A DNA stretch of 64,000 bases from an uncultured Clostridium sp. (GCA_948469315.1 CAOKLQ010000005.1:62001-126000), one strand, 5' to 3'; shown: positions 1 to 8,798, counted from the first letter of the stretch. Made by a program: numbers and translations. The notes: generated by a model not told the origin, from the sequence alone.

Positions 1-1134
1 CATGGTTATTTTCCTATTTTATATGTTAACGAAAAAACTATTAAGGCTCAAATTGCAGTTGGCGTTCAAACTTATAAGAAGTATTTTGGAAAAAGTCCTC
101 GTGGAATTTGGCTTCCTGAATGTGGATATGTACCAGAAGCAGATAAATATCTAAAAGAGTTTGGAATTGAATATGTTATAACAGAAACACATGGAATTTT
201 GTATGCTAATCCTACTCCTATCTATGGTACATATGCTCCTATTGTTTCAAATGGAGGAGTTATTTGTTTCGGAAGAGATGCTGAATCTTCCCGCCAAGTT
301 TGGAGTTCTATTAATGGATATCCTGGTGATGTAAATTATCGTGAGTTTTATAGAGATATTGGATATGAAGCAGATTATGATTATATTAAACCTTATATTG
401 CTCATAATGGAGTTCGTGTTAATACTGGAATAAAATATTATAGAATAACTGGAAAAACTGATAACAAAGATTATTATAATCTGGAGTGGGCCAAAGATTC
501 TATTAATAAACAAACTGGACATTTTTTTGACTCTCGAAATACCCAAATTAACTCAATTGCACCTTTTATGGACAGACCTCCTATTATAGTTTGTCCTTAT
601 GATGCAGAACTTTATGGTCATTGGTGGTACGAAGGCCCTGACTTTCTTTATACATTATTTAAGAAAATTTACTTTGATAAATGTAATTTTAAATTAATTA
701 CTCCTAGTGAATATATAGATAAATACCCTGAGATTCAAATTTCATCTCCTTGCCGTTCAAGTTGGGGTGCAAATGGTTATAGTGAGGTTTGGCTTAATCC
801 TACAAATGATTATGCTCATAAACATTTGCATGTTGCAGGAGATAGAATGGTAGAACTTTCAGGTTTATTTCCTAACGAAGAAGATGATCTTAAACGTTTT
901 GCTTTAAATCAATGTGCAAGAGAACTACTTTTAGCTCAAAGTAGTGATTGGCTATTTATTATTACAAATGGAACTATGGTAGAATATGCCCACAAGCGAA
1001 TTAAAGAGCATATTGGTAGATTTACTAAACTTTATTTTCAAATAAAAAAAGATAACATTGATAAAGATTTTCTTCAAGACATTTATGAAAAAGATAAGAT
1101 CTTTGAAGATATAAATTATATGATATATTATTAA
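1..1134 (+). CDS. GH57 1,4-alpha-glucan branching enzyme (5' end outside window)
   Basis: The frame is open from the first base, so the N-terminus lies outside the window; 377 codons are visible. GH57 branching enzymes (DUF1957 type) introduce alpha-1,6 branches into cytoplasmic alpha-glucan. WLPECGY near visible residue 40 carries the family's Glu nucleophile, and YDAELYGHWWYEG near residue 200 carries the Asp acid/base. The C-terminal part is the helical domain typical of the family, with RELLLAQSSDW as a recognisable stretch. The stop codon is followed immediately by a strong hairpin terminator. The gene is on the plus strand while most neighbours are on the minus strand. Family assignment is secure; exact product branching is inferred. 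Confidence 0.9.
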   Translation, partial: HGYFPILYVNEKTIKAQIAVGVQTYKKYFGKSPRGIWLPECGYVPEADKYLKEFGIEYVITETHGILYANPTPIYGTYAPIVSNGGVICFGRDAESSRQVWSSINGYPGDVNYREFYRDIGYEADYDYIKPYIAHNGVRVNTGIKYYRITGKTDNKDYYNLEWAKDSINKQTGHFFDSRNTQINSIAPFMDRPPIIVCPYDAELYGHWWYEGPDFLYTLFKKIYFDKCNFKLITPSEYIDKYPEIQISSPCRSSWGANGYSEVWLNPTNDYAHKHLHVAGDRMVELSGLFPNEEDDLKRFALNQCARELLLAQSSDWLFIITNGTMVEYAHKRIKEHIGRFTKLYFQIKKDNIDKDFLQDIYEKDKIFEDINYMIYY

Positions 1135-1170
1135 AAACAGCCCAGACAATAGTCTGGGCTGTTTTAATTT
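1134..1170. terminator. Bidirectional intrinsic terminator
   Basis: A perfect 14-bp stem (AAAACAGCCCAGAC paired with GTCTGGGCTGTTTT, loop of four) ends in T runs on both sides. It can stop the GH57 gene from the left and the minus-strand transcript at 1379-1134 from the right. Confidence 0.9.
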
Positions 1171-1221
1171 GTAGTATACCGATGTTCTTATTTACTTTTT
1201 ATTAAGTTTTTGGTTACCTAA

Positions 1222-1347
1222 TCAATGATCCTCATTGATCTCAGAACTGTCTAAATTATCCACAATTCTGTTCTTCCTGTATAGATTCACCTCCATGTTG
1301 CTTATTCCAATAAAGTTGCCTTTGTAGTCATCAATCCATAATACCAC
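1222..1347 (-). CDS. Possible small protein inside the candidate RNA
   Basis: A 41-codon frame starting at GTG, open for 50 codons in all back to a TAA at 1375-1377, spans the putative transcript. Its middle (WIDDYKGNFIGISN, then NLYRKNRIVDN) looks protein-like rather than random low-complexity AT sequence. There is no ATG at the start and no well-spaced ribosome binding site for GTG; an internal ATG (MEVNLYRKN) would give 24 residues. Several codons (AGC, CTA, AGG, ATC) are less A/T-ending than in neighbouring genes. Product unknown; coding status uncertain. Confidence 0.25.
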   Translation of the reverse strand: MVLWIDDYKGNFIGISNMEVNLYRKNRIVDNLDSSEINEDH

Positions 1348-1385
1348 CTTCTTAATATTGCGTATTTCAACGTATTACTTTACAT

Positions 1386-1414
1386 ATTATACCAAATCTC
1401 AGATTATATGTCAA
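1386..1414 (-). promoter_or_regulatory. Consensus sigma-A promoter
   Basis: On the minus strand TTGACA (1414-1409) and TATAAT (1391-1386) are separated by exactly 17 bases. It drives the candidate small RNA, with a start expected near 1379. Confidence 0.85.
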
Positions 1415-1463
1415 TCTATTAAATAATATATTTTATTTACTCATCTGTATTTTTATTTATTAT

Positions 1464-2606
1464 TTATGTATTTCTTATTTTATTTGTTATATTAATTAAA
1501 TTTTTTACCAAATATTCCACATCTTCTTTCGTATTTTCTTCACCAAAAGTAACTCTTATAGATCCTGTTATATATTCTTTTGGGCATCCTACTGCAGTTA
1601 GAACATGTGATGGCTCATCTATTCCTGACGAACATGCTGAACCTGTTGATACACATATTCCTTCTCTATCTAGTTCTAATAATAGTTGCTGTGCATCTAT
1701 GCCTTTAAATCCTATGTTGGCATTTCCTGATAGCCTTTTTTCCAGCCCTCCATTTATTTTTATATCTTTTATGTTTTTTGTTACTTGTTTTATATAATAA
1801 TTTCTTAAATTTAATAGTTTTTCATTATATTTTTCTATGTTTTTGTTTGCAATTTCTATTGCTTTTCCAAGTCCTACTATCCCTGCAATATTTTCTGTTC
1901 CTGCTCTTTTATTTTTTTCTTGATGTCCTCCATCTTGCAATTTTTCAAATTCTAGACCTTCTTTTATATATAGTGCTCCTACTCCTTTTGGTCCATAAAA
2001 TTTATGGGCAGATAATGATAACATATCTATATTCATTTGTTTTACATCTATTTTCTCATTTCCTATAGCTTGAACACAGTCTGTATGAAATATTATATTT
2101 TTTTTACTTGCAATTTTTCCTATTTGGGAAATTGGCTCAATACTTCCTATTTCATTATTGGCAAACATTATAGTAATTAAAATTGTATTTTGCGTTATAC
2201 TTGATTCTAATTCTTGAATATCTATTACTCCATCTTTATTTACATTTAGATATGTAACACTAAAACCTTCTTTTTCTAAGGTCTTACACGTATTTATTAC
2301 TGCTGGATGTTCTATTTTTGTTGTTATTATATGATTTCCCTTATTTTTATTTTTCCTTGCAAATCCTTTTATAGCTAAATTATCGCTTTCACTTCCACAT
2401 CCTGTAAAATAAATTTCCTTTGGCTTACAATTTAAAACAAATGCTACTTTTTGTCTTGCATTTTCTATTGCTCTTTTAGAGTTTCTTCCTATACTATATA
2501 ATGAAGATGGATTTCCATATTGTATTTCAAAATAGGCAAGCATTTCTTTCAAAACTTCCTGTTTTACTGCCGTTGTTGCAGCATGATCAAAATATCTTAC
2601 TTTCAT
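1464..2606 (-). CDS. Cysteine desulfurase, NifS/IscS family
   Basis: PLP-dependent enzyme that removes sulfur from cysteine for Fe-S cluster or tRNA thiolation. YFDHAATT at the N-terminus, SLSAHKFYGPKG with the PLP lysine, and STGSACSSG with the catalytic cysteine are all present; about 380 residues, full length. I choose ATG at 2606: AAGGAG lies eight bases upstream, whereas the in-frame TTG at 2612 would sit only two bases after it. The Shine-Dalgarno sequence lies within an inverted repeat (2611-2643). An ArsC/Spx-like gene lies upstream on the same strand. No scaffold gene iscU is adjacent, so the sulfur acceptor cannot be told. Confidence 0.92.
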   Translation of the reverse strand: MKVRYFDHAATTAVKQEVLKEMLAYFEIQYGNPSSLYSIGRNSKRAIENARQKVAFVLNCKPKEIYFTGCGSESDNLAIKGFARKNKNKGNHIITTKIEHPAVINTCKTLEKEGFSVTYLNVNKDGVIDIQELESSITQNTILITIMFANNEIGSIEPISQIGKIASKKNIIFHTDCVQAIGNEKIDVKQMNIDMLSLSAHKFYGPKGVGALYIKEGLEFEKLQDGGHQEKNKRAGTENIAGIVGLGKAIEIANKNIEKYNEKLLNLRNYYIKQVTKNIKDIKINGGLEKRLSGNANIGFKGIDAQQLLLELDREGICVSTGSACSSGIDEPSHVLTAVGCPKEYITGSIRVTFGEENTKEDVEYLVKNLINITNKIRNT

Positions 2607-2610
2607 AAAC

Positions 2611-2643
2611 AAAACTCCTTTTTATATAATATTAAGGAGTTTT
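2611..2643 (-). promoter_or_regulatory. Hairpin sequestering the desulfurase ribosome binding site
   Basis: A perfect 10-bp inverted repeat, AAAACTCCTT and AAGGAGTTTT separated by 13 bases, lies between the ArsC/Spx-like gene and the desulfurase. On the minus-strand message the downstream arm is the Shine-Dalgarno AAGGAG itself. It could act as a translational switch or a weak terminator. Confidence 0.55.
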
Positions 2644-2666
2644 ATTTATTATGAGTAGATTTCTTA

Positions 2667-3023
2667 TTATACTAGTAAAGTTTTCCAGTTTGCTTCTTTA
2701 AATCCAATAAATATCCCCTTATCTGATATTAATATTGGTCTTTTTATAAGCATCCCATTGCTTGATAGTAATTTTATTTTTTCTTTATCCCCCATATTAA
2801 TTAATTTTTCTTTAAGATTTAGTTCTTTATACTTTAGTCCACTTGTATTAAACCATTTCTTTATATCTTGATTACTCTTTTGTATCCATTGACTCAATTC
2901 ACTAGTTGTTGGTGTCTCAGTTACAATGTTTCTTTCTATAAATTCAATATTATTTTGCTCTAGCCACCTTTTTGCTTTTTGACAAGTTGAGCATTTTGGA
3001 TATTGTATAAATATATTTTTCAT
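2667..3023 (-). CDS. ArsC/Spx-family thioredoxin-fold protein
   Basis: A 118-residue protein of the arsenate reductase/Spx/YffB superfamily. The N-terminus reads IQYPKCSTCQKAKRWL, with the CXXC found in Spx and some ArsC-like proteins, followed by an RPIL segment (about residue 93) that forms the conserved Arg-Pro of the fold. A GGAGG lies before the ATG. Whether it reduces a substrate or binds RNA polymerase like Spx cannot be decided from sequence; no arsenic resistance genes are adjacent, which argues against a dedicated arsenate reductase. Confidence 0.8.
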   Translation of the reverse strand: MKNIFIQYPKCSTCQKAKRWLEQNNIEFIERNIVTETPTTSELSQWIQKSNQDIKKWFNTSGLKYKELNLKEKLINMGDKEKIKLLSSNGMLIKRPILISDKGIFIGFKEANWKTLLV

Positions 3024-3091
3024 GTTTATACCTCCTTTTTTATAATTATATCATTTTATATTTATTATTGAAATATATTATATATAATAAT

Positions 3092-3126
3092 AAAAATCAG
3101 CAGCATTTAAAACACCGCTGATTTTT
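3092..3126 (-). terminator. Intrinsic terminator
   Basis: AAAAATCAGC pairs with GCTGATTTTT and is followed on the minus strand by a T-rich run. It lies 20 bases after the stop of the small membrane protein gene. Confidence 0.75.
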
Positions 3127-3146
3127 ATCGCAAATACAATATATAT

Positions 3147-3482
3147 TTAGTTTGTAACCCATCTATAAACTTTTATATTCTTATATGTATTTAAAACATC
3201 TGTATATTTTTCATAGTCCTCTTCCCATAAAACAATTGGTACTTTATCAAAAGCATTAAATACTTTTTCTGCCTCCATTAAGAATATAACTTGTTCTTGC
3301 TGACTCATTAATTCATATCTCTTTGAAACTTTATATAACTTATCTAACATTTGGTTTGCTTCTATAAAGCTCCAAAAGTCTTTTATATTTAATCCTATCA
3401 ATCTTAATTGCATAATAGCATATGCTACTAGCAAAAATATTATTAATACCAAAACGTATACTACTGTAATTAATTCTTTCAT
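3147..3482 (-). CDS. Small single-pass membrane protein, unknown function
   Basis: About 111 residues: an N-terminal hydrophobic segment (roughly residues 4-24) followed by a soluble, charged helical region of about 85 residues ending in KVYRWVTN. I prefer ATG at 3482 over 3491 because AAGGTG precedes it by six bases. It has its own terminator at 3092-3126 and stands divergently from the CDF exporter. I do not recognise the family; the soluble part contains EEDYEKYTDVLN but no known catalytic motif. Confidence 0.6.
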   Translation of the reverse strand: MKELITVVYVLVLIIFLLVAYAIMQLRLIGLNIKDFWSFIEANQMLDKLYKVSKRYELMSQQEQVIFLMEAEKVFNAFDKVPIVLWEEDYEKYTDVLNTYKNIKVYRWVTN

Positions 3483-3567
3483 TATAATCACCTTCTTTTG
3501 TAAAATTCATTTTTATTATATCACATTTGTAATAAAAATGCAACCTTTTTGTAATATTATTGTAATA

Positions 3568-3596
3568 TTGCACTTGTTTTTTATATATGGTATAAT
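3568..3596 (+). promoter_or_regulatory. Sigma-A promoter for the CDF exporter
   Basis: TTGCAC and TATAAT are separated by 17 bases; the expected start lies about 20 bases before the start codon of the CDF gene. Confidence 0.7.
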
Positions 3597-3622
3597 AGTC
3601 TGAATTTTTTGAGGTGATCTTT

Positions 3623-4483
3623 TTGGATAGATATAAAGAAACTAAAAAAGCAGGTTTATTTGGAATTTTAGGAAATCTATTTTTACTTATAATTAAAGCA
3701 CTTATTGGATTTGCAAGCAATAGTCAAGCAATGATAGCAGACAGTGCAAATAGCGCTGCTGATATTTTCGCGTCTTTAATGACTTTTATTGGAAATAAAA
3801 TAGCTAGTGAACCTAAAGATGAAGGACATAACTTTGGCCATGGAAAAGCTGAATATATATTTTCGTTTTTTATTAGCTTGTCTATGATTGGTGTTTCTAT
3901 AAAATTACTTATAAATTCTATATTCTCACTTATTAATCATAGTACACTTTACTTCTCGTGGTTGCTTATTATAGTATGTATTATAACTATAATTGTAAAA
4001 TTTAGCCTTTACTTATACACAAAGAATCTGCTTAAAAAATATAATAATATACTTATAAAATCTAACATGAAAGATCATAGAAATGACTGTATTATAACTG
4101 CTTTTACTTTAATTTCTATAATTGCAAGTAACTTAAGTTTTTTTTGGCTAGATGGCGTTGTAGGCCTTGGAATTTCAGCTTGGATTTGTTATACAGGTGT
4201 ATTAATTTTTATTGAAAGTTTCAATGTCTTAATGGATGTTTCTATAGATAAAAATAAGGCTGATTTAATTTACAATTTGTCAAAAAATTATAAAGATATA
4301 ATAAGAGTAGAAAATTTATATTCTACTCCTATTGGGTATAAATATGTTGTTGTTTTTACAATTTTAATAGATGGTAATATGAGTACCTTTAAAAGCCATG
4401 AAATTGCAGACAATTTAGAAAATGACATTCTTAATAATATTGAACAAATTGATAGTGTTATTATACATGTTAATCCAATTTAA
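3623..4483 (+). CDS. Cation diffusion facilitator metal exporter, possibly Mn-type
   Basis: A membrane antiporter that expels divalent metal. About six hydrophobic segments are followed by a cytoplasmic C-terminal domain ending VIIHVNPI. The start is TTG at 3623, seven bases after GAGGTG; the upstream in-frame GTG overlaps that ribosome binding site. The second membrane segment reads ADSANSAADIFAS and the fifth MKDHRNDCIITA, giving N-x3-D and D-x3-D at the transport site. Zinc exporters normally have H/D-x3-D and H-x3-D; the N/D pattern is associated with manganese exporters such as MntE. Metal choice is therefore inferred. Confidence 0.88.
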   Translation: MDRYKETKKAGLFGILGNLFLLIIKALIGFASNSQAMIADSANSAADIFASLMTFIGNKIASEPKDEGHNFGHGKAEYIFSFFISLSMIGVSIKLLINSIFSLINHSTLYFSWLLIIVCIITIIVKFSLYLYTKNLLKKYNNILIKSNMKDHRNDCIITAFTLISIIASNLSFFWLDGVVGLGISAWICYTGVLIFIESFNVLMDVSIDKNKADLIYNLSKNYKDIIRVENLYSTPIGYKYVVVFTILIDGNMSTFKSHEIADNLENDILNNIEQIDSVIIHVNPI

Positions 4484-4517
4484 AAAAATACTTTTTCAAA
4501 TATATAGTTTTATACCC

Positions 4518-4560
4518 GTCCCCAATCCGACAAAGTGTCGGATTGGGGACTGCCCCTTTT
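4518..4560. terminator. Hairpin terminator of a dispersed GTCCCC repeat family
   Basis: A perfect 15-bp stem (GTCCCCAATCCGACA, loop AAG, then its complement) followed by TGCCCCTTTT. It separates the converging CDF and clpC genes. A relative with the same flanks (ACCCGTCCC and GGGGACTG-CCCTTTT) lies at 29917-29967. Confidence 0.8.
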
Positions 4561-6997
4561 AGTTTATTGTGATTTTTCCATCTTTTACTGATATTTTAAA
4601 TTCTTGTCCTGGTTTTATTTTACCATCTAATATTTTTTCTGCTAATGCATCTTCTACTATTGTTTGTATTGCACGTCTTAGTGGTCTTGCTCCATAGGAT
4701 TTATCCACTCCTTTTTGTGCTATTAGTTTTTTTACTGATGGGGTAACTTTTATGTCTATTTGCTGCTGCTTCATTCTGTTTTGTACTTGCTTTAGCATTA
4801 GATCTATTATTTTGTCTATTTCTTCATCTGTTAATTTATGGAATACTATTATTTCATCTATACGATTTAAAAATTCTGGTCTAAATTCTTTTTTTAATTC
4901 TCCCATTACTTCTTTTTTGATTTTTTCATATTCTTCGTCTGAATTTTCATCTGCTTTAGAAAATCCTAATGACTTTTTGTCTGTTATTAGTCTTGCTCCT
5001 ATATTTGATGTCATTATTATTACTGTATTTTTGAAATCTACTGTTCTTCCTTGGGAATCTGTTAGTCTTCCATCATCTAATATTTGTAGCAATATGTTCA
5101 TTACATCTGGATGGGCTTTTTCTATTTCATCAAATAGTATTACACTATATGGTCTTCTTCTTATTTTTTCTGTTAGCTGACCCCCTTCATCAAATCCTAT
5201 ATACCCTGGAGGTGCTCCTATTAGTTTTGCTGTTGAATGTCCTTCCATGAATTCACTCATGTCTATTCTTATCATAGAATCTTCACTTCCAAATAGACAT
5301 TCTGCTAAAGCTTTTGAAGTTTCAGTTTTTCCTACTCCTGTTGGTCCTAAAAATAAAAACGATCCTATTGGTCTTTTTGGGTCTTTTAGTCCTACTCTTC
5401 CCCTTCTTATGGCTTTGCTTACTGCTTCTACTGCCTCTTTTTGTCCTATTACTCTATTATGAAGAGTCTCTTCTAATTTTTTTAGTTTCTTATTTTCATC
5501 TTGTGTTAATTTTTGAGTAGGTATTCCTATCCAGCTTGATATTACTTCTGCTATGTTTTCTTGTTTTAACATTGTTATAGATTTTGTATTTTTATTTTTC
5601 CAATTGTCTTTTTGCTTTTCTAGCTCTTCTTTTAATAATTTTATTTCATCTCTTAATTTTGCTGCTTTTTCAAACTTTTGAACTTGAACTAATTCTTCTT
5701 TTTCTTTACTTAATTTGTCTATTTTCTCTTCTAGTTCTTTTAAATTTTTTGGCTCAGAATATGTTTTTATTTTTATTCTTGATGCTGCTTCATCTACTAA
5801 ATCGATTGCCTTATCTGGCAAAAATCTATCATTTACATATCTTACAGATAGTTTAACTGCTGCATCTATTGCTTCATCTGTGATTTTAACATTGTGGTGA
5901 GCCTCATATTTATCTCTAATTCCTTTTAATATTTGCACTGTGTCTTCTATGCTTGGCTCTGATACATTTACTGGACTAAATCTTCTCTCTAGTGCACTAT
6001 CTTTTTCTATATATTTTCTATATTCATTTAAGGTAGTTGCCCCTATTAATTGTATTTCTCCTCTTGCAAGCAATGGCTTTAGGATATTTGCTGCATCTAT
6101 TGCCCCTTCTGCTGAACCTGCTCCAACTATTGTATGAATTTCATCTATAAATAAAATTATATCTCCTACTTTTTTTACTTCGTTTAGTGACTTTTTTATT
6201 CTTTCTTCAAAGTCTCCTCTATATTTTGCACCTGCAACCATACTAGATAAATCTATAGATACTAATCTTTTATTCTTTAGTATTTCTGGCACATCTGCTG
6301 ATATTATTTTTTGTGCTAATCCTTCAACTACTGCTGTTTTTCCAACTCCTGGCTCCCCTATTAAGCATGGATTATTTTTTGTTCTTCTAGATAAAATTTG
6401 TATTACCCTTTCAATTTCTTTATTTCTTCCTATTACAGGATCTAGTTTTCCTTCTTTTGCAGTTTTTGTTAAGTCTGTTCCAAATTGGTTTAGTGTAGGT
6501 GTTGAATTAAAGCTTCCTGTATTATAATTATTTTTGCTTTCTTGCGTATTTGTTGTCATATTGTCACTTTCTAGTATCTTTACTATTTCACTCAATAATT
6601 TACTTGGATCTACTTCTAATTCCATCATTATTCTTGTTGCTATACTGTCTCCTTCACGCATGATTCCTATAAGTAAGTGCTCCGTTCCTATATAGTCTGT
6701 TCCTAATTTTTTTGCTTCTTTATATGCATTTTCTATTACTCTTTTGGTTCTTGGTGTAAAGCCTAGTGTTGTATCTGTTTTGTTTGTATCTTCTCCTATT
6801 AATTCTTGTATTTTGTTTAATATTTTCCCACTTGTTATTTCTTGTGTTTGTAATACTTTGCTTGCTAGTCCATTTTCTTCTTTGCTTAATCCATATAAGA
6901 TATGTTCTGTTCCTAAATATTTGTGTCCTAACTGTATTGCTATTTGGTTTGCTATTTCTATTACGTTTTGGCTACTGCCTGTAAATTTATATGTCAT
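4559..6997 (-). CDS. clpC: ATP-dependent Clp protease ATPase subunit ClpC
   Basis: Hsp100 unfoldase (812 residues, normal for ClpC) that feeds proteins to ClpP. Two N-terminal Clp repeats (about residues 1-145) precede AAA+ domain 1 with Walker A GEPGVGKTAVVEG. A UVR-type middle domain lies near residue 420 (KFEKAAKLRDEIKLLKEE), and AAA+ domain 2 has GPTGVGKTE and LFDEIEKAHPDV. The C-terminus is the D2-small domain. It is the last gene of ctsR-mcsA-mcsB-clpC; in this system McsB marks substrates with phosphoarginine for ClpC. Regulation is expected through the CtsR box at 9375-9397. A GTCCCC hairpin overlaps its stop codon. Confidence 0.97.
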   Translation of the reverse strand: MTYKFTGSSQNVIEIANQIAIQLGHKYLGTEHILYGLSKEENGLASKVLQTQEITSGKILNKIQELIGEDTNKTDTTLGFTPRTKRVIENAYKEAKKLGTDYIGTEHLLIGIMREGDSIATRIMMELEVDPSKLLSEIVKILESDNMTTNTQESKNNYNTGSFNSTPTLNQFGTDLTKTAKEGKLDPVIGRNKEIERVIQILSRRTKNNPCLIGEPGVGKTAVVEGLAQKIISADVPEILKNKRLVSIDLSSMVAGAKYRGDFEERIKKSLNEVKKVGDIILFIDEIHTIVGAGSAEGAIDAANILKPLLARGEIQLIGATTLNEYRKYIEKDSALERRFSPVNVSEPSIEDTVQILKGIRDKYEAHHNVKITDEAIDAAVKLSVRYVNDRFLPDKAIDLVDEAASRIKIKTYSEPKNLKELEEKIDKLSKEKEELVQVQKFEKAAKLRDEIKLLKEELEKQKDNWKNKNTKSITMLKQENIAEVISSWIGIPTQKLTQDENKKLKKLEETLHNRVIGQKEAVEAVSKAIRRGRVGLKDPKRPIGSFLFLGPTGVGKTETSKALAECLFGSEDSMIRIDMSEFMEGHSTAKLIGAPPGYIGFDEGGQLTEKIRRRPYSVILFDEIEKAHPDVMNILLQILDDGRLTDSQGRTVDFKNTVIIMTSNIGARLITDKKSLGFSKADENSDEEYEKIKKEVMGELKKEFRPEFLNRIDEIIVFHKLTDEEIDKIIDLMLKQVQNRMKQQQIDIKVTPSVKKLIAQKGVDKSYGARPLRRAIQTIVEDALAEKILDGKIKPGQEFKISVKDGKITIN

Positions 6998-7019
6998 TGT
7001 TTTTCTCCTTTCTTTTTTC

Positions 7020-7195
7020 TAAAGGCAGGGTACACACCTTTTTATAGGGTCATTTCTCTACTGGTAAAGGTATGTCCCGCTACCCATATGTTTTACCTAT
7101 GTCAGAAAATTAATTATTCGTATATTTATGTAATGCTTAGAGTGGGTCGAAAGTTTCGTCGATCCCTACAATTGTTTGGAATTTATTGTTAATTA
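7020..7195. repeat. Intergenic repeat, copy 1 (partner at 30160-30315)
   Basis: A stretch of about 170 bases between clpC and mcsB resembles that at 30160-30315. Both contain ACACCTTTTT, then TATGTCCC followed by CCCATAT, then ATATTTATGTAAT, a GGGTCGA segment, and CCTACA near the end. The right end belongs to the wider CCTACATT hairpin family. It holds no convincing ORF. Confidence 0.65.
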
Positions 7196-7199
7196 TTGA

Positions 7200-8213
7200 T
7201 CATTCGTTAATTATTTTTTTTATTATTTGAGCTCTAGATATATCTCTTTCATATTCGTTTTGTTGTTTACCTATATATTTTTGTAGGTTTGCGGGTTTGG
7301 TGTATAAATACATCTTTTTTACTTTTAAGTCATTTAGTTCTTTTATTATTCCTAAATCTGTTCCTAGTTTTACTTGAGATAATAATTCTTGTGATTCTTC
7401 TGAGGATAGCTTTTTGCAGTTGCTTAGTATTCCATAGCTTCTATATATTGTGTCTTCTAGTTCCATGCTGTCTTTGGCTAGGTATTTTCTTGCTAGACGT
7501 TCTTGTTCTATTATTTTATCTACTATTATTTTCATGTTGTTTATTATTTCTTGTTCTGATATTCCTAGAGTTTGCTTGTTTGAGATTTGATACATATCTG
7601 ACTTTGATTTACTTCCTTCTCCATATATTCCTCTTATGTTCATCCCAAAGTTTGTTATTATCTGAAGTATTTTAGGTATGTTGCCAGTAGTTGCAAGTGC
7701 TGGCAAGTGTACCATTACAGAGGCCCTTAGAGCTGTTCCTACATTTGTTGGACATGCTGTTAAAAATCCGTATTTATCATTGTATGCATAATTTAAGTTT
7801 TGCTCTATTTTTGTATCAACTTCCATTGCAAGTTTTAGTAAATTTTCTATTTCTAAACCTGGTGCAAATACTTGCAACCTTAAATGATCTTCTTCGTTTA
7901 TCATTATACATATATTTTCTTCTTCATTTATTGCAATTGCTCCTATTTCATTTTGCTTTAAAGCAAAGTTTGGGCTTATTAGCCTTTTTTCTACTAAACT
8001 CATTTTACTTAAGTCATCAATATCTTTTAATTTTAATACTTTTAGTCCATAGCCTACAGATGGAATTATTTGCTCTAGCTTTTCTATAATTTTATAATTG
8101 TCCTTTTTTGAACATTTTGTTTCAAATGGAAATTCTAAAATGTTTCTTGCAAGTCTAATTCTTGAACTTACGACTACATCTGATTTATTTCCATTTTGTA
8201 AATACCAATTCAT
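7200..8213 (-). CDS. mcsB: Protein arginine kinase McsB
   Basis: Phosphagen-kinase-fold enzyme that phosphorylates arginine residues and tags proteins for ClpC-ClpP. VVSSRIRLARN near the N-terminus, EEDHLRLQ in the middle and CPTNVGTALRASVMVHLPAL (the conserved cysteine loop) are present. I prefer ATG at 8213, preceded by AAGGGG with an eight-base gap, over the GTG at 8222 that abuts it. It follows mcsA by 13 bases and is expected to need McsA for activity. Confidence 0.96.
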   Translation of the reverse strand: MNWYLQNGNKSDVVVSSRIRLARNILEFPFETKCSKKDNYKIIEKLEQIIPSVGYGLKVLKLKDIDDLSKMSLVEKRLISPNFALKQNEIGAIAINEEENICIMINEEDHLRLQVFAPGLEIENLLKLAMEVDTKIEQNLNYAYNDKYGFLTACPTNVGTALRASVMVHLPALATTGNIPKILQIITNFGMNIRGIYGEGSKSKSDMYQISNKQTLGISEQEIINNMKIIVDKIIEQERLARKYLAKDSMELEDTIYRSYGILSNCKKLSSEESQELLSQVKLGTDLGIIKELNDLKVKKMYLYTKPANLQKYIGKQQNEYERDISRAQIIKKIINE

Positions 8214-8226
8214 ATTTTTCACCCCT

Positions 8227-8772
8227 TTATTGTTTTTCGTTTTCCTTTATTTCATCTCTTATTTTTGCTGCATCTTCATATCTTTCTTCTTTTATTGCTT
8301 TGTTTAATTTTTCTTTTAGATTTTCTATTTTTAATTGATCTGTGCTTTTATTTATCTTTTCCTCATGTTTTTCAAGTTCTTTTGATAATTTTTTTCCTTT
8401 TCTTCCTGTATGAATAATATCTCCTTGAATATTTTTTAAAACTCCATCTAGTCTTTTAGAAAATACTGTATAGCAATTTTCGCAACCGAATTTTCCTATA
8501 TTTATAAAATCGTCATATGTCATTCCACATTTTTCACATTTTAGTGTTTTTATATTGTTAAAGCTATTCAATAAATTTGGCTCAGAATTATAGTCATCAA
8601 AAAATCCTCCAAAGAAGTTTCCTAAATCAACTTTCATATTAAAGTCCATTTTTTGATTTATTCCTAACCTTTTAGCACATTCCTCACATAAAATGTATTG
8701 TTTTTTTTGCCCATTTATTATTTCGGTATATTTAACATTTGCTTCATTGTTTCCGCAATTTTGACATTTCAT
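8227..8772 (-). CDS. mcsA: McsA, zinc-binding activator of McsB
   Basis: A 181-residue protein with CQNCGNN and CEECAK at the N-terminus and CEKCG...CENCY around residues 77-100, the paired zinc fingers of McsA. A C-terminal UVR motif (EKLNKAIKEERYEDAAKIRD) matches the middle domain of ClpC. It activates McsB kinase and modulates CtsR. It lies between ctsR and mcsB, with a long hairpin repeat at 8799-8894 separating it from ctsR. Confidence 0.94.
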   Translation of the reverse strand: MKCQNCGNNEANVKYTEIINGQKKQYILCEECAKRLGINQKMDFNMKVDLGNFFGGFFDDYNSEPNLLNSFNNIKTLKCEKCGMTYDDFINIGKFGCENCYTVFSKRLDGVLKNIQGDIIHTGRKGKKLSKELEKHEEKINKSTDQLKIENLKEKLNKAIKEERYEDAAKIRDEIKENEKQ

Positions 8773-8798
8773 TTCTTTGTTCTCCTTTCTTTTTTTGT

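Larger units (their letters stand above)
1134..1379 (-). ncRNA. Candidate small RNA (promoter-to-terminator unit)
   Basis: A perfect consensus promoter at 1386-1414 faces the terminator at 1134-1170, so a minus-strand transcript of about 245 nt is expected. No ATG ORF of 60 codons or more lies inside. The transcript would contain an 8-bp hairpin with a GGA loop (ATCAATGA-GGA-TCATTGAT, 1222-1240) and an AGAAC/GTTCT stem just upstream. A ribosome-binding-like AAGGTGG precedes a two-codon ATG-GAT-TGA. It may instead be a message for the small frame described separately. I do not recognise an RNA family. Confidence 0.5.
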
